Translations under genes and position numbers: made by a program
DNA from: Desulfobulbaceae bacterium UBA2273
GTDB taxonomy: Bacteria > Desulfobacterota > Desulfobulbia > Desulfobulbales > Desulfurivibrionaceae
Direction: 5' to 3'
Length of the DNA: 48,479 nt
Assembly: GCA_002347095.1 (NCBI GenBank)
Contig: DDWZ01000013.1
Span: forward strand, 1 to 48,479
Notes under the pieces: generated by a model
Told to the model about the DNA's origin: nothing
Seen by the model: the letters and a program-made list of their open reading frames with translations, nothing else
Databases searched by the model: none
Shown here: piece after piece, positions 27,401-35,216 of the stretch
How positions within the stretch are numbered: the first letter of the stretch is position 1
How the letters are laid out: each line of letters begins with the position of its first letter

Positions 27401-28614
27401 TCGGGCTCACCGAGCTTGGTCCGGATCAACTGCACGCTGATGCCGTTGTCGGTATCGCTGAAATTCACCGGCGCGGCCATGAGCAGAAACTGCACGCCCT
27501 CTTTTTCCGCCACCCGGATATTGCGCTGGTTGGCCGGCATCTCGGTCTGGGCCCGGGGATAGATGATGGTGACCTGACCGACTTCCTTGCGCAGCAAAGA
27601 GCGGGCAACCTCCATGGCCACGTTGTTGCCGCCGAACACCACGGCGGAGCGGCCATAGTTGGTTCCCTTACCCTCGGACATATCCCGCAGGAATTTCGTG
27701 GCCGGGATCACCTTGGGCAGGGCGCAGCCCGGAACATCGAGACGCTCGTCCACCGGGGTGCCGGTGGCGATGAGAATGGCCTCGTAGCCTTGGTCCTTGA
27801 GAGATTGCAGGGTGAAATCTTCGCCCCATTTCTGGCTCAGGCGAACATTGATCCCCATGCGCAGAATGGTGCTGATCTCGTAATCCAGCACATCCTGGGG
27901 AATCTTGTAGTCGGGGATGCCGTAGCGCAGCATGCCGCCGAGCTTGGGGGCGGATTCGAACACCGTGACATCGTGGCCCTTGCGCGCCAGATAATACGCA
28001 CCGGTCAGGCCGGAAGGCCCGCCGCCGATAACGGCGATCTTCTTGCCGGTGGCAGGGTCGCGGGGGATGCGCAGGTCGATCTTATGCGCCATGCACCAGT
28101 CGGCGACAAAACGCTTGAGATGGTTGATGGACACCGGCTCATCCACGAGAATCCGGCGGCAGCGGGTTTCGCAGAACCTGGGGCACACCCTGCCCACGGA
28201 AAAGGGAAAGGGGTTGCGCTCCATGACCAAGCGCAGGGCCTCTTCGTACTGGCCCTTAGCCACATGGGCGATATAGCCCTGCACGTTGATCTGCCCGGGA
28301 CAGGTGAGGTTGCAGGGCGCCTTGCAGTCGCCAAAATGGGTCTCCATCAGGAGGGTCATGCGCTCGTTGCGCTTGGCCTGCAGCTCCTTGGAATCGGTGG
28401 TGATCCGCATCCCTTCGCTTACCGGTGTTACACAGGACCGCACCGGCTCCTCCACCCCTTCCACGCTGACCACGCAGATCCCGCACGGAATGTCCGAGGT
28501 CGCCTTGTTCACGTGGCAGAGGGTCGGGATATGGATATCCGCCCGTTTTGCCGCTTCCAGGATGGAAATCCCTTCCTCGGCAACAATTTCATACCCGTTG
28601 ATTGTGATATTCAT
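24499..28614 (-). CDS. fdhA: Formate dehydrogenase fused to NuoG-like and GltD-like domains, selenocysteine-containing (UGA at 26145-26143)
   Basis: This 1,371-residue chain combines electron input/output modules with formate dehydrogenase. Residues 1-75 are a 2Fe-2S domain (C33, C44, C47, C61). Residues 95-510 are a GltD/NfnB-like flavoprotein with N-terminal cluster cysteines (C97, C101, C105, C144, C148, C152), the FAD motif VIGGGPSG (195-202) and an NAD(P)-type site near 328-335. Ferredoxin-type clusters follow (C623/626/629/633 and C662/665/668/672). From 698 it is FdhA: C698, C701, C705 and C733, then NIDHCARL-U824-HAPTVASL, and the molybdopterin domains to the end. Reading UGA as Sec is required to keep the chain intact. 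The ATG at 28614 starts the 2Fe-2S domain. It lies between acsC and hdrA-mvhD, so it probably supplies formate to Fhs, or oxidises it, while exchanging electrons with NAD(P)H and ferredoxin. Confidence 0.94.
26110..26145 (-). promoter_or_regulatory. SECIS element of the fused fdhA with its UGA codon
   Basis: After the UGA (26145-26143) the mRNA forms GGCC (26128-26125) / GGCC (26119-26116) around the loop AGTTT. An outer GGT/ACC pairing (26131-26129 with 26112-26110) is separated by a three-base bulge. The layout and distance match a bacterial SECIS. Confidence 0.7.
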
Positions 28615-28714
28615 AGAAGATAGGTTCAAGGCTAAAGGTTCAAGGCCAAAGGCTAAGGCGCCGGACACAAGATTTTATCCTTGGTCCTTTAATCTTGCCC
28701 CTTGCGCCTATTTT
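28615..28714 (-). repeat. Intercistronic hairpin of AAGG/CCTT repeats between acsC and the Fdh fusion
   Basis: Directly after the acsC stop the minus strand reads AAAAATAGGCGCAAGG and continues with purine-rich AAGG-type repeats. The second half is pyrimidine-rich CCTTGAACCTTTAGCC repeats ending in ACCTAT just before the fdhA ATG. The halves are imperfectly complementary and can form a long stem. The same plan recurs at 30071-30200. It leaves fdhA without an obvious ribosome site. Confidence 0.7.
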
Positions 28715-30070
28715 TTAAGCCGCGGGTTTCCATTCCTTGAGGAAGGCGGGCAGATGCCCGGCTTCACGGGGGCCGATGGTAATGGTCCAACCGGCCAGCT
28801 CTTCCTCAAGCTCGCCCTTCATGGAGGCAAGGTAGCCGGGGATAATGAGCTCCCGATGCTTGACCTTGGACTCGATCCCGGATTTCTTCATAAACGCCGC
28901 GATCATATCCGCGCCGAACTTGCCGGCCGCCCAGGCGGTGAGGACCGAAAGCCCTTCCGTGTCCTTGATCAGCAGCCAGGAAGGCACCTTGCTCCCCTCG
29001 ATCTCGCCGGAAACGATGAAGTAGGTGAGCGAGAAGTTGCAGGTGATCAGCACCGGCGAATCCTCGGTGGGGCCGTTGATGTTGTACACATCTTCCTGCA
29101 CCACCATGGGCCGCTGCGGATCGGTGAAGATGTTCAGCCTCTCCAGCAGGAGCGGAAAAAGGATATCGCCCTGCAGGTCGGAAAGCACCACGATACCGGC
29201 GTATTTGGCGATGAGCACCGAGGCGACCATGGCCTCCATCAACGGATCCGCAGAGATCTCGCAGGGGAAGGTGATGGTGGGGAAACCCAGGGGCTTGAAT
29301 TTGGCACGGATGGCGGAACGCCGCCCCACCACGCTGTCTTCCAAGGCGGCGCGGATCGTGCGGGCGCCGGAGTCGAGCATGAGATCCTTGAGGCCCGCGG
29401 CCAGCAGTTTTTCGGAAACAGCCACGGTGTCGTCGAGGTTTGTGCCCTTGGCAACCAGCGGGCACCCGGTCTCCTTGGCCACAGCGGCCATGGCCTCGGC
29501 ATTGTCGGCGGTGGCTGCGTAGAGCAGAGGCTTGCGCTCCCCGCAGGCCGCAGCGGCAGCCTTGAGATTGTCACCCTTGTCGCTCATCAGGATGATCCCG
29601 GCATCAAGGGCGGTGTCCAGCACCTTCTTGGTCAGGGCGGTAAAGGCAGCACTGTCGCCCTTGGTGTCTTTGATGGCAATGAGGTCGGCCTTGAGCAGAA
29701 CCCCTACCCGCTCGTAGCGGAGGTTCTTGAACCGAGCGATGCGGCCATCGACATCGGCCTCGTTCATCTCGGTGGTGACCAGCACCGCGATACCGGTGGG
29801 GTTCTCGAAACGTTTTTCATGGCGGAACAGGCAGGTCTCGCCGCCGGTGGCATAGGCGCTGTCGCCTGCGCCGATTTTAACAGTCCGGATCGGAGGGGCG
29901 GATGCTTCGCCGATCTGCTCCTTGACCTCATCGCTCACATACGGGCATTCGCCGATTTCCGTCTGCCCGGCCGCCACCTTCATGGCAAAAGCAAGACAGG
30001 TCGGGATGCCGCACTCCCCGCAGTTCTTCTTGGGAAGCATCTTGAGGATTTGAATACCTGTTAAAGCCAT
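28715..30070 (-). CDS. acsC: Acetyl-CoA synthase corrinoid iron-sulfur protein, large (gamma) subunit
   Basis: AcsC/CdhE is the methyl-carrying corrinoid protein of the Wood-Ljungdahl pathway. It takes the methyl group from methyl-THF, via a methyltransferase, and hands it to AcsB. The 451-residue length is typical. The N-terminus has the [4Fe-4S] motif C17-x2-C20-x4-C25-x16-C42 (KKNCGECGIPTC). The TIM-barrel domain follows and the C-terminal cobamide-binding region ends near PAFLKEWKP. GGAGG 9 bases before the ATG sets the start. It is preceded by acsB and followed by the Fdh fusion gene, with repeat hairpins on both sides. Its partner small subunit AcsD is encoded upstream as a fusion with MetF. 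It should be cytoplasmic. Confidence 0.95.
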   Translation of the reverse strand: MALTGIQILKMLPKKNCGECGIPTCLAFAMKVAAGQTEIGECPYVSDEVKEQIGEASAPPIRTVKIGAGDSAYATGGETCLFRHEKRFENPTGIAVLVTTEMNEADVDGRIARFKNLRYERVGVLLKADLIAIKDTKGDSAAFTALTKKVLDTALDAGIILMSDKGDNLKAAAAACGERKPLLYAATADNAEAMAAVAKETGCPLVAKGTNLDDTVAVSEKLLAAGLKDLMLDSGARTIRAALEDSVVGRRSAIRAKFKPLGFPTITFPCEISADPLMEAMVASVLIAKYAGIVVLSDLQGDILFPLLLERLNIFTDPQRPMVVQEDVYNINGPTEDSPVLITCNFSLTYFIVSGEIEGSKVPSWLLIKDTEGLSVLTAWAAGKFGADMIAAFMKKSGIESKVKHRELIIPGYLASMKGELEEELAGWTITIGPREAGHLPAFLKEWKPAA

Positions 30071-30200
30071 CTGTCTGTTCCTCCAGAAAATAGGTTAAAG
30101 GTTAAAGGTTAAAGGCACAAGGTCGAGGAGATAGAAGCGTGAACATGATGTTGCGCTTTCGCCTTTAACCTTGCACCTTTCTCCTTAAACCTATCTTTTT
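30071..30200 (-). repeat. Intercistronic hairpin of AAGG/CCTT repeats between acsB and acsC
   Basis: After the acsB stop the minus strand reads GATAGGTTTAAGGAG and AAAGGTGCAAGGTTAAAGG. The distal half consists of three CCTTTAA repeats ending ACCTATTTTCT. The arms pair imperfectly over roughly 35 bases. The distal end abuts the acsC ribosome site, so the stem could affect mRNA stability or acsC translation. Confidence 0.75.
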
Positions 30201-32405
30201 TTAAACAATCGCTTCCATCTCAAGGGCCGGATGCCCGACCTTCTTCATGAAGGCGAGGATTTCCTCTTCCGTGGTGCCGTTCTCCTCGGTGGCGATCATG
30301 TCGTAAAACTCCGGCATGCCGATTTCCTTGCAACGCTCGATGAGTTTGTCCTTGATCTCTTCCTTCATCATCTTGGGCAGCCAGACCATGCGCTTGAGGC
30401 CGCCCTCGGCGACAAAGAGCTTGGGGCTGGTCATGAAATGCTTGGAAACCCCTATAAAACCAGGGGTCTGCGCACCGCCGCCAGCCATGCCGGCCAAGGA
30501 AGTAAACTTCATCCCGGAAGGCGTCATGCCGCTGTAATCGCGGTTGACCACCATGATCCCGTTGCACTGGGGCAGCATGGCGGCAATGGCTTCGAAACAG
30601 CCGCACGCGGTCATCGGGCTGTTCATCAGGGAGTACAAGGCAAGATCGGTTACAGCCCCGCGGGAGGTCTGATCGACGAAATCGTTGATCCCCTTGAAGC
30701 GGCCGAGCTTCTCATCCAGGCAGTCGCCTTTCTGGATCGGCTGGTTGGGGCCGGTGGGGTTGATCTGGTAGGAGGCCTTGCCGTCCAGCCAGTTGTAGGC
30801 GCCGCACATGCCGATCCGCTCCGGGGTGATAACGCAGACATGGCTCGGAGCAAAGGATTGGCACAGGGTGCAGGAATAGAAGATCTCCTCGGTCTCGTCG
30901 GTCATGGAGCCCAAACGCTCATCGCGCTCGGCATAGACCTTGCGGGCCAGCTCCTGAACCTCTTCCACCTTGTCGAGTTCGGTGTAGATCTTGACCTGGA
31001 TCTTATCGACAATGGCGCCGAACTCCTGATGCAGTTTGCCGTGCAGCACCTTGCCGATATGGGAGAAGGAAAAGCCCTTTTCCACCGCGGCCTTGCCGAT
31101 ACGGAGCCACATGATGTTCCGCTGGCCCATATGCATGATGCCCTGGATGTAGTTGATCAGGTGATGGAACTGACGCTCGAGGATGGGCTCGAAGTCCGAC
31201 TGCATGCCGCGCCCGGCAACCTCGACCAGGATGCCGAGGGGCACATTCTGGCCCACCTGGAGATCCTTGATGTCCGGCCCTTCGACGGTGACCTTGCCGT
31301 CCTCCACCTCGGACATATCCTTGGAAACCAGAACCTCAACCCCCGAGGTTCTGCCGCCGCCGCATTCCATGAACAGATCGTCCTTGCGGATACGCTCGCC
31401 CTCAAAGGCCGGGCCGAAGGACAAGGGGATATCGATCTTGGTGACGTTGACCTTCAGCCCCCGCACCTCGATGGCCTTCTGGACGATCTCCTCGTGGGGC
31501 ACCTGGCTGACCACGTGCTCGTAGGTACAAATCCCGGTGGGCAGTATCTCGGGGATATCGTAGTCGGAGATGGTCGGAAAGCCCCAGTTGATGGCGCCGG
31601 CCGCGTTGGCGTACCACTCGTCGGAAACCGGGCCAAAGGCCATGACAAAAGCAAAGGTCCGGTCCTTGTTGTAGATCAGGTTGCCCTTGTAGTCGCCGGG
31701 CTTGATGCCGCCGAAGGCCATGGCCACGCGGCAGGCAAAGCCGATGGCAAATACCGCCGAGGTGTAGCTCTTGCCAAAGGGCACCAGACGGGTGTTCCAG
31801 CCGACCTGCACCTTGTTTTCAATCAGGCGCTCGGCCATGTTCTTGCCGTTGGACTGGTCGTGCATGAAGATATAAAGATTCTTCTCCTGGAGCTCCAGGG
31901 CGATCTTCGAGGCAATCTCGTTGTTGTCCGGAGTGCCCATGATGGCGGCAAAACCTGGGGCGGTGCCGTCTACAAACTCAACGCCGCGCTTGCGGAAGAT
32001 AACGTCGTCGGCAGCGCCCAGCCAGATATTGTTCTCCAGCGGATCCTCGGTCTTGGTGTAGAAATCCGGGGTCTCAAGATACCGGATGGCCTCGTACATC
32101 TCCTCGGCAAAAAAGGTGGCCATGCCCGCATCAAGGGCCGGGGCAAGGTACGGCAGCCAGATGTTCTCGCTCACCTGTTCGGGCAGCAGAGTGCGGCATT
32201 CCTTGAAGATATCCTTCATGTCGCCCAGATTCTGCACCTTGGCGCCCAGCATACTGTAAATAATCGGCAGGAAATAGGCGGTGTTCGGGAAATGCACCTC
32301 CTGCTCTGGCCCGTACTTCTTGAGGACCTCCTCGAACTTCGCTTCCGCCATATCAACAATCTTGTGAGCCCCGCGGATGGCGGCTGAATAGATGATCTTA
32401 GACAT
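30201..32405 (-). CDS. acsB: Acetyl-CoA synthase catalytic subunit (CO-methylating)
   Basis: AcsB joins a methyl group, CO and CoA to make acetyl-CoA, or cleaves it in reverse. The 734 residues match the bacterial three-domain form (about 730), not the short archaeal CdhC. The A-cluster ligands are visible: C512 and C515 (SCTLC), C524 (SHVC) and C534 (GMC) bind the [4Fe-4S] cluster, and C601-G-C603 (ACGCF) bridges the nickel sites. The N-terminal domain that contacts CooS is present. GAGGAG 8-9 bases before the ATG sets the start. It follows metF-acsD and precedes acsC. Because the N-terminal domain is full length, a tight CooS-AcsB tunnel complex as in acetogens is expected. Confidence 0.96.
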   Translation of the reverse strand: MSKIIYSAAIRGAHKIVDMAEAKFEEVLKKYGPEQEVHFPNTAYFLPIIYSMLGAKVQNLGDMKDIFKECRTLLPEQVSENIWLPYLAPALDAGMATFFAEEMYEAIRYLETPDFYTKTEDPLENNIWLGAADDVIFRKRGVEFVDGTAPGFAAIMGTPDNNEIASKIALELQEKNLYIFMHDQSNGKNMAERLIENKVQVGWNTRLVPFGKSYTSAVFAIGFACRVAMAFGGIKPGDYKGNLIYNKDRTFAFVMAFGPVSDEWYANAAGAINWGFPTISDYDIPEILPTGICTYEHVVSQVPHEEIVQKAIEVRGLKVNVTKIDIPLSFGPAFEGERIRKDDLFMECGGGRTSGVEVLVSKDMSEVEDGKVTVEGPDIKDLQVGQNVPLGILVEVAGRGMQSDFEPILERQFHHLINYIQGIMHMGQRNIMWLRIGKAAVEKGFSFSHIGKVLHGKLHQEFGAIVDKIQVKIYTELDKVEEVQELARKVYAERDERLGSMTDETEEIFYSCTLCQSFAPSHVCVITPERIGMCGAYNWLDGKASYQINPTGPNQPIQKGDCLDEKLGRFKGINDFVDQTSRGAVTDLALYSLMNSPMTACGCFEAIAAMLPQCNGIMVVNRDYSGMTPSGMKFTSLAGMAGGGAQTPGFIGVSKHFMTSPKLFVAEGGLKRMVWLPKMMKEEIKDKLIERCKEIGMPEFYDMIATEENGTTEEEILAFMKKVGHPALEMEAIV

Positions 32406-32475
32406 TTTGTAATCTCCTCTTTAACCCTGTGAGGCTTTTCAGCATTACAGTCGATAAATGCACAATTTCAGATAT

Positions 32476-35154
32476 TTATCCCATGAGTCCATTGATCAGC
32501 GACTTGGTCAGAGCAACCGCCCTCGGATGCCGCATGATCATCAATTCGCCGCCCGCCATCAGCATGCAGGAAGCGGTGATGGCCTCCATGAGAATACCCC
32601 GGGTCTCCTGGTCGCCGATCATCTCGTCGGAGGGCAACCGGCATTCCTTGGCCTTCCAGACCTCACGGCCCAGGTTGCAGATAAAGGGCACCTGCAGCTT
32701 CTCGTCCTTCTGGGTCAGGGCGGCAAGACGAATCCGCTCCATGACCGAGTAGGTGTACTCGATGCCGTAGCCCAGCGCGCCGATGGAGGGGTCGATCAAC
32801 ACGGAATCCAGGGAGACCCCGAGGTTCTCAAGGAGAATGTTGAGCTGCTTGGCCAGGTTCACGTCGATGGGCGAGGCAGCGACCATGGGATACTGGAAGG
32901 CCATGGCCGTGGCGCCGATGGCCCGGTAGTTGCTGTCGGAAAGCGGAGCCAGACACACCTTCTTGTCGCCGATCAGTGAAGTGATCTCCCGCAGGGTTTC
33001 CGTGTCCTTTTCGCCGTTGCCGCAACCCCAGACAATAACCGGCACCTCGATGCTTTTCACCACCTCGGCCGCGGCTTTTGCCGCTTCGCCCGCGGGCCGG
33101 TTCAGGCCGTTGGGGTCGGTGCTGACCATGGAGATGCAGATGGCGTCGGCGCCGTATTCCTTGACGCATTTCTGGGCCCAGGCCACGGGATTGTCCAAAA
33201 CGTCCTGATAATGACGGGCCAGGGAGTCCGGCCATTCATCGGGTTTCACGTCAAGCACGTCAAAGGCGATCTTGGGGCTGTTGCCCATGGTTCCTTCAAA
33301 GAGATGGAACGACAGGGTGTTTGAACCGCCCACCTTAATGCCGCTTGGCCCTTCGCCCAGAGCCGTCTCGCGGATGGCGCCAGTGTATGCCTGCTTGTAG
33401 GAGGCTTCGGGAACCTCGGCAGCCCGTTCGCTCAGGGGCGTTTTTTCGCAGGCGAGTTCCGCCGCGCCAACCGCAGCAGCGGAAGCTGCCGGGGCAGCCT
33501 TCTTCGCCTCGGGCGCGGCGGGTTTCTTGGCCGCTTCCGCAGCCTTGTCAGCGGCGGGTTTCTTGGCCGCTTCCGCAGCCTTGTCAGCGGCGGCTTTCTT
33601 GGCGGCTTCCGCCTTTTTCGCCTCGTCGGCGGCCGCAGCCTCGGCTGCCTTTTTCGCCGCTTCGGCTGTCTTCGCCTCTGCCGCAGCCTTGTCGGCGGCT
33701 GCCTTCTTGGCGGCTTCCGCTTTTTTGGCCTCATCCGCGGCCGCAGCCTCGGCAGCTTTCTTGGCCGCGCTCTCGTCCGGTACCGGCGCAGGTGCAGCCG
33801 GAGCTGCCTGCGCAACTGGGGCTGGGGCCGGAGAAGCAGGAACGGCGAGCAACGGCTCGCGCTTGAGAATAGCCTCTGCCCCGGCAAATTTCACCAGCGC
33901 ATCAAATTGATCGTCCGACAAGCCGTAGGCCTTTTTCAGCGCATCGAGACCGAGACGTACCGAGTCAAGCGCCATCTGCCGTTCTTTTTCGTTCATCGCA
34001 TCCTCTCCTGCTTCTTCTATTTCAATCCTTGCCTGATCAACCGTACCGGCACCGCTGGTCCCGGCCGTGGCTGACGCACGGTACTGGGCGGCTTCCGCCT
34101 TGGCCGCGGCGATAATTTTTTCTGCCTCAACCTTGGCTGCCGCCAGGACAGCATCACCTTCCTCACCCCCGGCCACCGTGGTCCGAACCTCGATGGCCGA
34201 AACCGGCGCCGCAAGGGCAACCGGCTCGTCGACAAAGACCGGCCGGGTGGCAAGCCCTGCCCGGCTGACGATCTCCGGCACGGCGCTTTCCCATTCGATG
34301 GCCATGATATGCACCCCGGCCACCCCTTCTATCTCCCGGACCTGGCGGATGATATCAACACAGATGTTGATGCCCTCGTCTTCCTTGTCCTTGGCCCCCT
34401 GCATCCGCTTGATCACCTCATCGGTGACATCCATGCCCGGCACGGAGCTCTTCATGTAACGGGCCATGCCCACGGATTTGGGCGGGGTAACCCCGGCCAG
34501 GATGTGGACTTTTTTATGGAGGCCGAGATCGCGGACCGCCTGCATAAATCTGGCAAAGCGTTCCACATTGTAGATGATCTGGGTCTGGACAAAATCAGCG
34601 CCATTGGCGACTTTTTTTGCCAGCCGCGCGGCCCGGAACTGCTCGGACGGCCCGGCAAAAGGGTTTGCCGCCGCGCCGAGAAACAGCTTGGGCTCGTGCG
34701 ACTTGATCACCTCGCCGCACTGGAATTTCTTCTCATCCCGCATGGTCTTGACCATGCCCAAGAGCTGGATGGAGTCCATATCAAAGACGCCCTTGGAGCC
34801 GGGATGGTTGCCGAACTTCTGGTGGTCGCCCGTTAGGCAGAGCAGGTTCTTGAGCCCCAGGGCGGCGGCGCCGAGGATATCGCTCTGCATCCCGATCCGG
34901 TTGCGGTCGCGGCAGGTCATCTGGATGACCGGCTCAACCCCTTCGGCCAGGGTCAGCAGACCGGCGCTGATGCTGGACATGCGGACAATGGCGGTCTGGC
35001 AGTCGGTGATGTTGACGGCGTCAACACTTCCCTTCAGCAGCCGGGCCTTTTCCCGAACATGTTCGGCATTGCCGTTCTTGGGCGGCCCCAGCTCGCCGGT
35101 TACGGCGAACTCTCCTGATGTTAAAATCCGTTCTAAACGGCTTCCCGATTTCAT
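32476..35154 (-). CDS. Fusion of methylenetetrahydrofolate reductase and corrinoid protein small subunit (MetF-AcsD)
   Basis: The 892-residue frame joins two Wood-Ljungdahl proteins. Residues 1-300 are a MetF-type TIM barrel (GELGPPKNGNAEHV, LCLTGDHQKFGNHPGSKG, GVTPPKSVGMARYMK) that reduces methylene-THF to methyl-THF. Residues 310-386 are an Ala-rich linker. Residues 387 to the end match AcsD/CdhD, with a short helical N-terminal domain, an Ala/Lys repeat linker (about 440-565) and the barrel with GIKVGGSNTLSFHLFEG, DPNGLNRPAGE and DPSIGALGYGIEYTYSV. No stop separates the two. A strong ribosome site and ATG at 33996 could also yield AcsD alone (506 residues). AAGGAT precedes the first ATG at 35154. 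It lies between cooS and acsB. No MetV partner is in the window. A true fusion, a dual-product gene or an assembly error are all possible. Confidence 0.9.
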   Translation of the reverse strand: MKSGSRLERILTSGEFAVTGELGPPKNGNAEHVREKARLLKGSVDAVNITDCQTAIVRMSSISAGLLTLAEGVEPVIQMTCRDRNRIGMQSDILGAAALGLKNLLCLTGDHQKFGNHPGSKGVFDMDSIQLLGMVKTMRDEKKFQCGEVIKSHEPKLFLGAAANPFAGPSEQFRAARLAKKVANGADFVQTQIIYNVERFARFMQAVRDLGLHKKVHILAGVTPPKSVGMARYMKSSVPGMDVTDEVIKRMQGAKDKEDEGINICVDIIRQVREIEGVAGVHIMAIEWESAVPEIVSRAGLATRPVFVDEPVALAAPVSAIEVRTTVAGGEEGDAVLAAAKVEAEKIIAAAKAEAAQYRASATAGTSGAGTVDQARIEIEEAGEDAMNEKERQMALDSVRLGLDALKKAYGLSDDQFDALVKFAGAEAILKREPLLAVPASPAPAPVAQAAPAAPAPVPDESAAKKAAEAAAADEAKKAEAAKKAAADKAAAEAKTAEAAKKAAEAAAADEAKKAEAAKKAAADKAAEAAKKPAADKAAEAAKKPAAPEAKKAAPAASAAAVGAAELACEKTPLSERAAEVPEASYKQAYTGAIRETALGEGPSGIKVGGSNTLSFHLFEGTMGNSPKIAFDVLDVKPDEWPDSLARHYQDVLDNPVAWAQKCVKEYGADAICISMVSTDPNGLNRPAGEAAKAAAEVVKSIEVPVIVWGCGNGEKDTETLREITSLIGDKKVCLAPLSDSNYRAIGATAMAFQYPMVAASPIDVNLAKQLNILLENLGVSLDSVLIDPSIGALGYGIEYTYSVMERIRLAALTQKDEKLQVPFICNLGREVWKAKECRLPSDEMIGDQETRGILMEAITASCMLMAGGELMIMRHPRAVALTKSLINGLMG
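33515..33586 (-). repeat. Tandem 36-base repeat encoding the Ala/Lys linker of AcsD
   Basis: Two identical 36-base units (33515-33550 and 33551-33586) encode KPAADKAAEAAK-type sequence. A degenerate third unit and longer imperfect repeats extend to about 33770. The repeat is in frame, so copy-number change would lengthen or shorten the linker without breaking the gene. Confidence 0.85.
33994..34009 (-). promoter_or_regulatory. Strong internal ribosome-binding site and ATG for stand-alone AcsD
   Basis: AGGAGAGG (34009-34002) is followed by ATGCG and an in-frame ATG at 33996-33994. That ATG lies exactly where a conventional AcsD N-terminus (MNEKERQMALDSV) would begin. Its ribosome site is stronger than the one at the start of the whole fusion. 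Confidence 0.6.
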
Positions 35155-35216
35155 CGGTTACGATCCTTATCCTTAATTCTTGCTTCTAAAAAAAAGCACA
35201 CTCTATCAAAAAAAGA

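Noticed and set aside
25996..28623. 875-codon plus-strand open frame opposite the Fdh fusion
   Set aside because: Antisense shadow; no recognisable motif. The same applies to the long antisense frames at 30231-32387, 35235-37388, 38657-40765, 41229-42713 and 46283-48232.
33515..33790. Tandem repeats as a CRISPR array or minisatellite outside genes
   Set aside because: The repeats are in frame inside AcsD, have no spacers and encode a linker.
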